A stretch of 64,000 nucleotides of DNA, from NCBI GenBank assembly GCA_963809825.1, contig CAWELJ010000005.1:186001-250000 (forward strand), in the 5' to 3' direction. This document shows, in pieces, positions 25,604 to 33,157 of this stretch. Made by a program: the position numbers and the translations under genes. Source of the DNA: Bog-473 sp963809825 (lineage in GTDB: Bacteria; Actinomycetota; Acidimicrobiia; Acidimicrobiales; RAAP-2). The number at the start of each line of letters is the position of its first letter. The stretch's first letter is position 1. The notes below the pieces were generated by a model that saw only the letters and a program-made list of their open reading frames with translations, was not told the origin of the DNA and did not search any database.

Positions 25604-25625
25604 ATCGGTCACGCATCGGTCACGC
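25604..25625 (+). promoter_or_regulatory. Tandem 11-bp direct repeat upstream of the carotenoid oxygenase
   Basis: ATCGGTCACGC occurs twice back to back, ending 8 nt before a TAGTTT -10 box (25634-25639). The 11-bp period places both copies on one face of the helix, as in activator or repressor sites. It lies in the 230-bp divergent gap shared with the cold-shock gene. Confidence 0.45.
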
Positions 25626-25633
25626 AGAATGCG

Positions 25634-25639
25634 TAGTTT
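25634..25639 (+). promoter_or_regulatory. -10 box (TAGTTT) of the carotenoid oxygenase promoter
   Basis: TAGTTT lies 30 nt before GTG 25670, which leaves a ~24-nt leader containing the GAAGGAGG ribosome site. Confidence 0.45.
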
Positions 25640-25669
25640 GGAACGGTCGTTCTCCCGAAGGAGGCCACC

Positions 25670-27031
25670 GTGACCGTAATGGCAAACCCGTACCTCCAGG
25701 GCACTTTCGCACCCGTGCACGAGGAGGTGACTGCGACCGAATTGCCGGTGTCCGGCCGGGTGCCCGAGGCCCTCAATGGCCGCTACCTGCGCAACGGTCC
25801 CAATCCCGTCTCCGTGCCCGAGCCGGCGGCCTATCACTGGTTCACCGGCGACGGGATGGTGCACGGCATCCGGCTGCGTGACGGCCGGGCCGAGTGGTAC
25901 CGCAACCGCTGGGTCCGGTCCGCCGCCGTGGCGCGCCAGCTCGGGGAGTCGCCGCGTCCCGGTCCGGTGCACGCCGAGATGGACTTCGCGCCGAATACGA
26001 ATGTGATCGGGCACGCCGGACGCACCTTTGCCATCGTCGAGGCCGGTGCCCGGCCCTACGAGTTGACCGACGAGCTCGAGACGATCGGGCCGTGCGACTT
26101 CAGCGGCAGTCTGGCCGGCGGCTACACGGCGCACCCCAAGCGCGACCCGCTGACCGGCGAGCTCTACGCGGTCTCCTACTTCTTCGGCTGGGGCAACGAC
26201 GTGGAGGTGACGATCATCGACCACGCGGCGCGGGTCCGCTCCGCGCGGCGCGTCGCGATGGGTGGCCCGGTCAGCGTCCACGACACCGCCATCACGCAGC
26301 GCTACATCGTGCTGCTCGACCTGCCGGTGACCTTCAGCATGGAGGCTGTCGCCTCCGGTGCGAGTTTCCCGTACCGCTGGCAAGAGGGGTATCACGCCCG
26401 GATCGGCTTGCTGCCCCGGGACGGCGACTCCACCGACGTCGTGTGGCACGACGTCGAGCCGTGTTACGTGTTCCACCCCATGAACGCGTTCGACGAGCCC
26501 GAGGGGGACGGGGTGGTGCTCGATGTCGTGCGCCACCCCTCCATGTTCCGCACGCAGCTTCTCGGTCCGGCCGAGGGCTCCCCGACGCTCGAGCGCTGGC
26601 ACCTCGACGGCCGCGGCAGTGCCGTGAAGGAGGAGAGGCTCGACGATCGAGGTCAGGAATTCCCGCGTGTCGACGAGCGGAAGGTGGGCCTGCCGCACCG
26701 TTACGGCTACGCCGTCGCCGTCCACGAGGTGGACGACATCGTGGGCACCGAATCGGTCCTCGTCCGCCACGATCTCGAGCGTCGGACCACCACGACCCGC
26801 TCGTTCGGTCGGGGTGCTGCGCTGGGCGAGGCCGTCTTTGTGCCGCGTGCCGACGACGCCGGAGAGTCGGAGGGTTGGCTGATGGCGCTCGTCCAATCGG
26901 CCGAGACCGGCACCGCCGCGCTGCACATCCTCAATGCTGACGACATCGACGGCGAGGAGCAGGCGGTGGTGGAGCTGCCGCAGCGCGTGCCGGCGGGTTT
27001 CCACGGCAACTGGGTGCCCGACCTGGCCTGA
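25670..27031 (+). CDS. Carotenoid oxygenase (retinal pigment epithelial membrane protein family)
   Basis: A 453-residue non-heme iron dioxygenase with the seven-bladed propeller fold. The N-terminal region has GRYLRNGPNPVSVPEPAAYH then WFTGDGMVHGI, a family hallmark. The four iron-ligand His can be placed in TAHPKRDP, VSVHDTAIT, YVFHPMNAFDE and GFHGNWVPD at the C-terminus. Members cleave carotenoids, apocarotenoids or stilbenes; the substrate here is unknown. GTG 25670 is chosen because AGGAGG lies five bases upstream; ATG 25679 is too far from it. No carotenoid biosynthesis gene is nearby. Confidence 0.92.
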   Translation: MTVMANPYLQGTFAPVHEEVTATELPVSGRVPEALNGRYLRNGPNPVSVPEPAAYHWFTGDGMVHGIRLRDGRAEWYRNRWVRSAAVARQLGESPRPGPVHAEMDFAPNTNVIGHAGRTFAIVEAGARPYELTDELETIGPCDFSGSLAGGYTAHPKRDPLTGELYAVSYFFGWGNDVEVTIIDHAARVRSARRVAMGGPVSVHDTAITQRYIVLLDLPVTFSMEAVASGASFPYRWQEGYHARIGLLPRDGDSTDVVWHDVEPCYVFHPMNAFDEPEGDGVVLDVVRHPSMFRTQLLGPAEGSPTLERWHLDGRGSAVKEERLDDRGQEFPRVDERKVGLPHRYGYAVAVHEVDDIVGTESVLVRHDLERRTTTTRSFGRGAALGEAVFVPRADDAGESEGWLMALVQSAETGTAALHILNADDIDGEEQAVVELPQRVPAGFHGNWVPDLA

Positions 27032-27062
27032 GCGGTCCTGGTCGGGGCCCGCCCCGCAGAGG

Positions 27063-27068
27063 TACCAT
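27063..27068 (+). promoter_or_regulatory. -10 box (TACCAT) of a leaderless promoter
   Basis: TACCAT ends 7 nt before GTG 27076. It supports that codon as start over ATG 27067, which would overlap the box itself. Confidence 0.5.
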
Positions 27069-27075
27069 GTGCGCC

Positions 27076-27876
27076 GTGTTTTTCTGGCAATGGGTCCAGC
27101 AGCACCGCCTGCTCTCGGTCCTGGCGCTCGCCCTGGTCATCCTGAGCTCGGCGGGCGGCACGGCCTGGGCCCTGGTGTTCCGCACCGTGTCCTCGCCCGT
27201 GGGCCTGCGGGAGGCGCTGCGGATCTACCGCCGGGAGCAGACGGGGAAGGTCGTTGCGACGTTGCGCAACCGGCTGCCGGCGCCCGGCGTGTACACGTAC
27301 CGCACGACCGGCGGCGAGGGCCTGAGCCTCATGGGGGTCCAGCGTTCCTTCCCGTCGAGCTCCAACATGATCGTGGCCGACGGGCGCTGTGCGACCCTGA
27401 GCTGGGTCCCCATCACCCAGCACACCGAGTCCACCACCGTGTGCACCGGCCCCGACGGCTCGCTGTCGGTGCCGAGGCTCGTCACCGACGAGTCGATCGC
27501 GGGCACGACGACGACGTCGACCGTCCGCTGCCCGGCGACGGCCTACCTGCTGCCGCCCGCGCCCCGGACGCGCTCCGGCGCCCGCTGGGCTGCGACGTGC
27601 TCGTTGACGGACCCGGCGGAGAAGGTGTCACTGGCCGGTGCGGCGCTCGGGCCGGCCACGCTGGCGGTCGGCGGCCACGACGTCTCCGTCGAGCACACCC
27701 GGCTCACGCTGACCTTCTCCGGCATCGACGGCGGGACGAACCCGACGGACTTCTGGATCCTCCCGAGCAGCGGCCTCATCGTGCGTGAGCACGAGACGGT
27801 GGGGGTGACCCAGGGCGGCGTCCGCTACACCGAGAAGATGGACATCGGGCTCACCGGTCTCGACCCGGCGCGTTAA
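27076..27876 (+). CDS. Membrane-anchored extracytoplasmic protein of unknown function
   Basis: A 266-residue protein from GTG 27076 (269 if ATG 27067). One N-terminal membrane helix (RLLSVLALALVILSSAGGTA) anchors an outer domain. That domain has alternating hydrophobic strands and four Cys spaced in pairs (DGRCATLSW/TTVCTG and TVRCPAT/AATCSL), which could form two disulfides. PAPGVYTYRTTGGEGLSL and GGVRYTEKMDIGLTGL suggest a beta-rich fold such as a lipocalin- or LolA-like sheet, but no family is recognised. It precedes the double-RDD gene on the same strand, which has its own leaderless promoter. Confidence 0.75.
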   Translation: MFFWQWVQQHRLLSVLALALVILSSAGGTAWALVFRTVSSPVGLREALRIYRREQTGKVVATLRNRLPAPGVYTYRTTGGEGLSLMGVQRSFPSSSNMIVADGRCATLSWVPITQHTESTTVCTGPDGSLSVPRLVTDESIAGTTTTSTVRCPATAYLLPPAPRTRSGARWAATCSLTDPAEKVSLAGAALGPATLAVGGHDVSVEHTRLTLTFSGIDGGTNPTDFWILPSSGLIVREHETVGVTQGGVRYTEKMDIGLTGLDPAR

Positions 27877-27898
27877 CCACGGCGTTACGGCCACCCTC

Positions 27899-27904
27899 TA
27901 CGGT
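27899..27904 (+). promoter_or_regulatory. -10 box (TACGGT) of a leaderless promoter
   Basis: TACGGT ends 7 nt before ATG 27912 with no ribosome site between. Confidence 0.55.
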
Positions 27905-27911
27905 TGGCCGG

Positions 27912-29039
27912 ATGGCACCAGGGAGCGATGGCGCGCCGGGGCCGGATGTGGCCGACGGGGCGCCGTTCACCTGGGATGTTCCTTCCGACGGTCCGGAGGA
28001 ACCCGAGGTCCGGTACGCGACCTGGGGCCGTCGCGGGCTGGGCTTTCTCCTGGACTTCATCCTCATGGCCTCGCTCCCGGTTGCCTTCTTCATACTCTTC
28101 GGGATCTCGGTTCCGGACACGGCCGATCCAAACCCCCCGATCAGTGCGGTCTCGTGGGTGTGGTTCTGGTGCCTGGCGTTCTCGTGCGCCGGATTCGTCC
28201 TGTACCCGGTCTGGTTCATCGGTCGGCGCGGGCAAACGCCGGGGATGCGGCGGATGCAGATTCGCCTCTTTCACATGGACCGAGAGGGGAATCTCGAAGC
28301 GCCCAGCTCTCAGCGTGTCTGGGGCCGCACCGTCCTGGCCTTGGTCTGCTGGTTCCTCTTCTTCGCCTGGATCCTCGACTATCTGTGGCCGGTGGGCGAC
28401 AGGCGACGCCGGTGCCTTCACGACCTGGTCGTCGGCACGGTCGCCGTCGACATGCGAGACGAGCTCGGCGGCGCCGAGGACGCGCCGCGGCCGTCCGCGC
28501 AGCCGGAGGCCGCGTCGCCGCGGGACCCGTCGACCGCGGCATCTTTCCTGTGGGAGGTCTCGCTGGCCACGACGGAGTCCCGTGCGGTCGGATTCTTCGT
28601 GGATGCCGCCTGTATGTCCATCGTCCCGGTGCTGGTCTACGTCGGTTTTGCCGCCTCGTTGACCCACTTCAACGACCAGCGCGGTCCCTTCGGGACGGCT
28701 TCGGTGGTGCTGCTCTGCCTGTTCGTTGCCTCCTTGAGCGTGTTCGTGGCCTACCCGGCCTGGTTCATCGGCCGGCGGGGGCAGACCCCCGGCATGAAGA
28801 GGATGGGCATCCGGCTCTATCGGATCGAAGGGGAGGGCGGTCTCTCTGCACCGGACTGGGCGACGGCCTGGCGGCGTTCGGCGGTGGCGATGGGGTTCTG
28901 GCTCGTCTTCGCCTTCGGCCCGGCCGTCGACTACATCTGGTCCTTTGACAACGAGCGCCGCCAGTGCCTCCACGACAAGTTCGGTCGCACGATCGCGGTG
29001 AGCGAACGAGACGGGCGCCGCGATGCCCGCACCCGCTGA
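27912..29039 (+). CDS. Tandem RDD-domain membrane protein
   Basis: A 375-residue membrane protein made of two RDD units, which suggests internal duplication. Each unit has an Arg before TM1, two long helices, the signature YPxWFIGRRGQTPGMxRM, an amphipathic segment, a third helix and a closing RRxCLHD motif (RRRRCLHDLVVGTVAV and RRQCLHDKFGRTIAV). The units are joined by a charged Ala/Pro linker (~180-205). RDD proteins are poorly known; some act in ion or Na+/H+ exchange. Most carry one domain, so the pair may mimic a homodimer. Confidence 0.88.
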   Translation: MAPGSDGAPGPDVADGAPFTWDVPSDGPEEPEVRYATWGRRGLGFLLDFILMASLPVAFFILFGISVPDTADPNPPISAVSWVWFWCLAFSCAGFVLYPVWFIGRRGQTPGMRRMQIRLFHMDREGNLEAPSSQRVWGRTVLALVCWFLFFAWILDYLWPVGDRRRRCLHDLVVGTVAVDMRDELGGAEDAPRPSAQPEAASPRDPSTAASFLWEVSLATTESRAVGFFVDAACMSIVPVLVYVGFAASLTHFNDQRGPFGTASVVLLCLFVASLSVFVAYPAWFIGRRGQTPGMKRMGIRLYRIEGEGGLSAPDWATAWRRSAVAMGFWLVFAFGPAVDYIWSFDNERRQCLHDKFGRTIAVSERDGRRDARTR

Positions 29040-29072
29040 AGCGGGGCGCGCGCCGCTGCGCTCACCCCGTGC

Positions 29073-30191
29073 TCAGCTCTGGGATGGGCCGCCCTGCGCC
29101 GCCCGGTCCCGGGCGACGGCGTCGTAGGACTCGTAGTCCGAACCGGTGTCGTCGGCGAACTCGAACTCCAGCAGCCCGGCCTCCCCCCACTTCTCGCGCA
29201 GGTACCCGTCGTTGGCGTCGAGCAGGCCGAGCTTGCGCACGTTGGGAACGAGCTTGGCGAAGAAGCCACGGGCGAAGCCGCGCATCGGGTTCACCTTCGC
29301 CTTCTGCGCCGCCTCCATGATGAAGGGGAAGACGTCCTCGGCCGTGGTGCCCATGCGCTCCCAGACCTCGGGCGTCGTGGCCCGGGACCGCGAGTTGAGC
29401 GTGGCGTCGACGAGGAACTCCTGGCGGTCCTTCAATTCGGCCTCGCTCAGGTCGGTGTAGAACTCGGACAGCGTCAGCACGCCGAAGGCCACGTGGCGGG
29501 CCTCGTCCGACATGACGTAGCGCAGGAGCTTGGTCAGCAGGGGCTCCTCGGTCCGCCGCAGCATGTCGCCGAAGGCGGCCAGGGCGAGCGACTCGATCAC
29601 GATCTGCATCCCGAGGTATGCGATGTCCCAACGCGAGTCCTCCAGCAGCGACCAGATCTGTTCCTTGAGGAACGGGCTCATCGGGTAGGCGTCGCCCAAT
29701 TTGGTGCTGAGATACTTGGCGAACACCTCGGTGTGCCTCGCCTCGTCCATGGTCTGTGTCGACGCGTAGTACTTGGCGTCGATCCACGGCACGGTCTCGA
29801 CGATCTTCGCCGCCGTCATCATGGCCCCCTGCTCGCCGTGCATGAATTGGGACAGGTTCGCCTTGAAGAACTCGATGCCCAGCTCGACGTACTCCTTCTC
29901 GGTCCAGGTGGCCAACGGCGAGCCAGGCAGCGTGCCGGCGACGCGGGCGACGGCGAGCAGCGGGCTGTCCTGTTCGGCCACGAGCCGCTCCGGATCGACG
30001 TCGGTCGACCAGTCGAGGTCGGTCACGCTGTTCCACTGCGACCCCATGGCCTTGTTGTAGAGGGTGACGAGTTGGCCGCGGTCCCGCTCGTAGTCCCACA
30101 GGAACAGGCGCTCCGCGTTGTCGCGGATGACCTGGACGGCCGCCTCCATCTCATGCCGGCCCGGTTCCTGCGGTGTCACCTGGGCGGCCAT
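29073..30191 (-). CDS. Ferritin-like diiron (R2-like) protein
   Basis: A 372-residue four-helix-bundle protein with two E...ExxH sets expected to bind two irons: Glu in FMHGEQGAMMTA with TMDEARHTEVF, and Glu in MQIVIESLALAAF with MSDEARHVAFGV. This fits diiron oxygenases of the ribonucleotide-reductase-R2/AurF/acyl-desaturase superfamily. The substrate is unknown. It is last in the acyl-CoA operon, 10 bp after the SDR gene, so an oxidation or desaturation step on a fatty or cyclic acyl substrate is a reasonable guess. ATG 30191 has only a weak ribosome site. It converges on the double-RDD gene. Confidence 0.82.
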   Translation of the reverse strand: MAAQVTPQEPGRHEMEAAVQVIRDNAERLFLWDYERDRGQLVTLYNKAMGSQWNSVTDLDWSTDVDPERLVAEQDSPLLAVARVAGTLPGSPLATWTEKEYVELGIEFFKANLSQFMHGEQGAMMTAAKIVETVPWIDAKYYASTQTMDEARHTEVFAKYLSTKLGDAYPMSPFLKEQIWSLLEDSRWDIAYLGMQIVIESLALAAFGDMLRRTEEPLLTKLLRYVMSDEARHVAFGVLTLSEFYTDLSEAELKDRQEFLVDATLNSRSRATTPEVWERMGTTAEDVFPFIMEAAQKAKVNPMRGFARGFFAKLVPNVRKLGLLDANDGYLREKWGEAGLLEFEFADDTGSDYESYDAVARDRAAQGGPSQS

Positions 30192-30201
30192 CGACCCGAG
30201 G

Positions 30202-31116
30202 CTACTTCCGCCGCCCGCCCATGTTGGCGTTGGGCGCGGCCTTGGCCACCAGGTCGGGCACGACCTTGCCCAGCTCGGCCGGGTCCCAGCGGTCGCCCTT
30301 GTCGGCGCCGGGCCCGGCCACCCAGCCCTCGGCCACGCTGATGTGGTCGCCCTGCACGTTGAAGACGCGGCCGGTGATGCCCGCCGATTCGGGGCTGCCC
30401 AGCCACACGACGATCGGCGCGATGTTGGCCGGGTCGAAGGGGTCGAACTCCTCGGGCTTCTTCTCGGCCGATGCGGCACCCATGCCGAGGTTCTCGGTCA
30501 TGCGGGTGAGCGCCGCCGGCGCGATGGCGTTGACCGTGACGCCGTAGCGGCCGAGCTCCATGGCGGCGATGACGGTGAAGGAGGCGATGCCGGCCTTGGC
30601 GGCGCCGTAGTTGGTCTGCCCCACGTTGCCGTAAATGCCCGACGGCGACGTGGTGTTGATGACGCGGGCGTCGTTGGTCTCGCCGGCCTTGGTGCGGTTG
30701 CGCCAGTACTCGACGGCATGGCGCGTCGGGGCGAACGTGCCGCGCAGGTGCACCTTGATCACGGCGTCCCACTCGTCGATCGTCATGTTCACGAGCATGC
30801 GGTCGCGCAGGATGCCGGCGTTGTTGACGAGGACGTCGAGGGTCCCGAAGGTGTCGATGGCCGTCTGAATGAGGCGCCCCGCCCCTTCGTAGTCCGACAC
30901 GTCGTCGCCATTGGCAACCGCCTCGCCCCCCATGCCCCGGATCTCGTCGACCACCTCCCCGGCCGGGCCGCCCGACGACCCGGACCCGTCCACCTCGGCC
31001 CCGAGGTCGTTGATCACCAGCTTGGCGCCCTGGCTGGCGAACTCGAGTGCGTGCTCGCGGCCGATGCCCCGGCCCGCGCCGGTGATCACGACGACCCGTC
31101 CGTCACAGATTCCCAC
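30202..31116 (-). CDS. SDR-family 3-hydroxyacyl-CoA dehydrogenase
   Basis: A 304-residue short-chain dehydrogenase like the dehydrogenase part of multifunctional enzyme type 2. Motifs: VVVITGAGRGIGREHALEFA (NAD binding), VLVNNAGILRDRM, the catalytic Ser in NTTSPSGIYGNVGQ and Tyr/Lys in NYGAAKAG. Residues after 200 include the insert and GRVFNVQGDHISVAEG typical of this subgroup. It would oxidise a 3-hydroxyacyl-CoA. GTG 31116 is chosen: GGGAG is six bases upstream. It starts 2 bp after the acyl-CoA synthetase stop, inside a six-gene leftward operon. Confidence 0.9.
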   Translation of the reverse strand: MGICDGRVVVITGAGRGIGREHALEFASQGAKLVINDLGAEVDGSGSSGGPAGEVVDEIRGMGGEAVANGDDVSDYEGAGRLIQTAIDTFGTLDVLVNNAGILRDRMLVNMTIDEWDAVIKVHLRGTFAPTRHAVEYWRNRTKAGETNDARVINTTSPSGIYGNVGQTNYGAAKAGIASFTVIAAMELGRYGVTVNAIAPAALTRMTENLGMGAASAEKKPEEFDPFDPANIAPIVVWLGSPESAGITGRVFNVQGDHISVAEGWVAGPGADKGDRWDPAELGKVVPDLVAKAAPNANMGGRRK

Positions 31117-31118
31117 GT

Positions 31119-32708
31119 TCAGCTCCCTTGGTCTTGGTCGCTCCGGACCGATGCCGTCCGGTAGTGCTCCCGTAGCTTCCTCTTGAAGATCTTCCCAGTA
31201 TCCTCCCGCGGCAGCTCCGACACGAAGTCGACGCGCCGGGGGCACTTGAAGTGGGCCAGGCGTTCCCGGCAGAACGCCATCAGCTCGGCGGCCAGCTCGT
31301 CGTCGCCGTCGGCCCCGGGAGCGGGCTGCACCACCGCCAGCACCAGCTCGCCCCACTCCTCGTCGGGCAGGCCGATGGTGGCGACGTCGCCCACGGCGGG
31401 GTGTTCCAGCAGCACGGCATCCACCTCGGCGGGATAGATGTTGACACCGCCCGAGATGATGAGGTTGGCCGTGCGGTCGGTCAGGAACAAGTAGCCCTCG
31501 GCGTCCATGTAGCCCATGTCACCGAGCGTGAAGTAGTCACCGCGGAACGCGCCGGCTGTCTTCTCCGCGTCGCCGTAGTAGTCGAACTTGGTGGCGGCCG
31601 GGGCCTGGAGGAACACCAGGCCGACCTCCCCGGCGGGCAGGTCGTTGCCGGCGTCGTCGGCCACCTTGACCAGGCCCGGCACCATGGGACGGCCCACCGT
31701 GCCGGGGTGGGCCAGCCACGTCGCCGAGTCGACCAGCGTGCCCAGCCCTTCCGTGGCGGCGTAGTACTCGACGACGACCGGCCCCAGCCACTCGATCAGT
31801 CGCTGCTTCACGGGGACCGGGCAGGGAGCCGCACCGTGGATCACGTAGCGCAGCGACGAGGTGTCGAAGCGCTCCCGCTCATCGGCCGGCAGGGCCAGGA
31901 GGCGGTGGAACATCGTCGGCACCATGTGGGTGTGGGTGATTCCGTGCTCCTCCACCAGGCGGAGCGCCTCGACCGGGTCCCAGTGGTCCATGATCACGAT
32001 GGGAACGCCGTACAGGAACGGCACCGCGACCGAGAAGGCCAGCGGGGCGGCGTGGTAGAGCGGTCCCGTCAGGAGGTGCGCGTCGATGCTGGTCGCCCAG
32101 TCCTCGTCGTAGCCGCAGAAGTTGACGGTGGCGAGCGCGCTGACGGCCGCGGTGTCGCGGTGCACGCCCTTGGGCCGCCCCGTGGTGCCCGAGGTGTAGA
32201 GCATCTGGGTGCCCAGCACGGGGTCGTCGATGTCCGAGCCGTCCTCGGCGGCCACGACGGCGTGGTACATCTCGAAACCGGGGAGATAGCCACCAGTGTT
32301 GACCTTCACCAGCCCCGGCCCGCCGCCCTCGGCGGCGATGCTGACCCTGTCGCCCAGCTCGGCCGAGCAGATGAACGCCTTGGCTTCGCAGTTCTCGACG
32401 ATGTAGGCGGCCTCGGGACCCGTGAGGTGCCAGTTGATCGGCGTGAAGCGCAGGCCGATGCGTTGCGAGGCGTAGAGGACCTCGAGGAATTCGGGTCCGT
32501 TGGTGCACATCAACGCGAGGGAGTCGCCGGCCTTCAGACCTCGGTCCCGCAGGGCCCGGCACAGGCGGTTGATGTCGGTGTTCAGGTCCTCGTAGGTCCG
32601 GTCGCCGTGTGGGGTCGCCACCGCCAGCCGGTCGGGGATCCGCTTGGCCCACCACGCGTGGAGCATTCCCTGGGCCGCAGCGACCCGCTTGTCGTCGGGG
32701 ACGGTCAC
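31119..32708 (-). CDS. Acyl-CoA synthetase (AMP-forming, FadD-like)
   Basis: A 529-residue ANL-superfamily ligase that activates a carboxylic acid to its CoA ester through an acyl-AMP. The P-loop motif is MLYTSGTTGRPKGVHRD, the A5 motif is EYYAATEGLG, and the A7/A8 hinge region is YFTLGDMGYMDAEGYLFLTD followed by GGVNIYPAEVD. The C-terminal catalytic Lys is in REDTGKIFKRKL. The substrate is not clear; related actinobacterial enzymes use fatty or steroid-derived acids. GTG 32708 overlaps the stop of the DUF35 gene (GTGA), showing translational coupling within the operon. Confidence 0.93.
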   Translation of the reverse strand: MTVPDDKRVAAAQGMLHAWWAKRIPDRLAVATPHGDRTYEDLNTDINRLCRALRDRGLKAGDSLALMCTNGPEFLEVLYASQRIGLRFTPINWHLTGPEAAYIVENCEAKAFICSAELGDRVSIAAEGGGPGLVKVNTGGYLPGFEMYHAVVAAEDGSDIDDPVLGTQMLYTSGTTGRPKGVHRDTAAVSALATVNFCGYDEDWATSIDAHLLTGPLYHAAPLAFSVAVPFLYGVPIVIMDHWDPVEALRLVEEHGITHTHMVPTMFHRLLALPADERERFDTSSLRYVIHGAAPCPVPVKQRLIEWLGPVVVEYYAATEGLGTLVDSATWLAHPGTVGRPMVPGLVKVADDAGNDLPAGEVGLVFLQAPAATKFDYYGDAEKTAGAFRGDYFTLGDMGYMDAEGYLFLTDRTANLIISGGVNIYPAEVDAVLLEHPAVGDVATIGLPDEEWGELVLAVVQPAPGADGDDELAAELMAFCRERLAHFKCPRRVDFVSELPREDTGKIFKRKLREHYRTASVRSDQDQGS

Positions 32709-33157
32709 GACCCGGTGCCCGGCTCGGGTCGGAAGAGCGGCAGTTGTCTCCCGTCGCTCAGCGCCTCCCAGGTCACGGTCACCGCCATGCCGCTCCGGAC
32801 GTCGCCGGGCGGGCAGCCGACCACGTTGGTCACCATGCGCACCCCCTCCTCGAGGTCCACCAGGGCCACACAGTAGGGCTGGCCGCCGGAGAAGGTGGCG
32901 CCGGCGGCTTCGGGCCGGTGCTCGACCACTGCGGCATGGACCGTTGCCCGCCCGCTGGCGGTGCGCCATTCGAGCGCCGAGCCGGGGGCGGCGCAGTGGG
33001 GGCAGAACGACCGCGGGTAGAACACGCCGCAGTCACAGGCGGTGCACCACTGGACGAGGAGGCGGCCCTGGCGGGTGGCGTCCCAGAACGGCCCACTCTC
33101 GGCGCCGACCGGCGGTTCGAAGCGGGCGCGGGCCCGCTCGCCGGGGGTCTCGCTCAC
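32705..33157 (-). CDS. DUF35 zinc-ribbon/OB-fold protein (second copy)
   Basis: A 150-residue DUF35 protein. The zinc ribbon has QWCTACDCGVFYPRSFCPHC, and the OB-fold region includes GRATVHAAVVEH and PYCVALVDLEEGVRMVTNVV. It is coupled by 4-bp overlaps both to the upstream thiolase-like gene and to the downstream acyl-CoA synthetase gene. In steroid side-chain degradation, DUF35 domains are required partners of Ltp2-type aldolases, so a stable complex with the upstream protein is expected. Only distantly like the DUF35 protein encoded at 16.5 kb. Confidence 0.88.
   Translation of the reverse strand: MSETPGERARARFEPPVGAESGPFWDATRQGRLLVQWCTACDCGVFYPRSFCPHCAAPGSALEWRTASGRATVHAAVVEHRPEAAGATFSGGQPYCVALVDLEEGVRMVTNVVGCPPGDVRSGMAVTVTWEALSDGRQLPLFRPEPGTGS

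Noticed and set aside
25086..25616. The 176-codon frame containing the cold-shock start as an intact longer protein
   Set aside because: Sequence after VFVHF has no similarity to anything recognisable, whereas the +1 frame gives a complete Csp tail; it also reads through a terminator hairpin.
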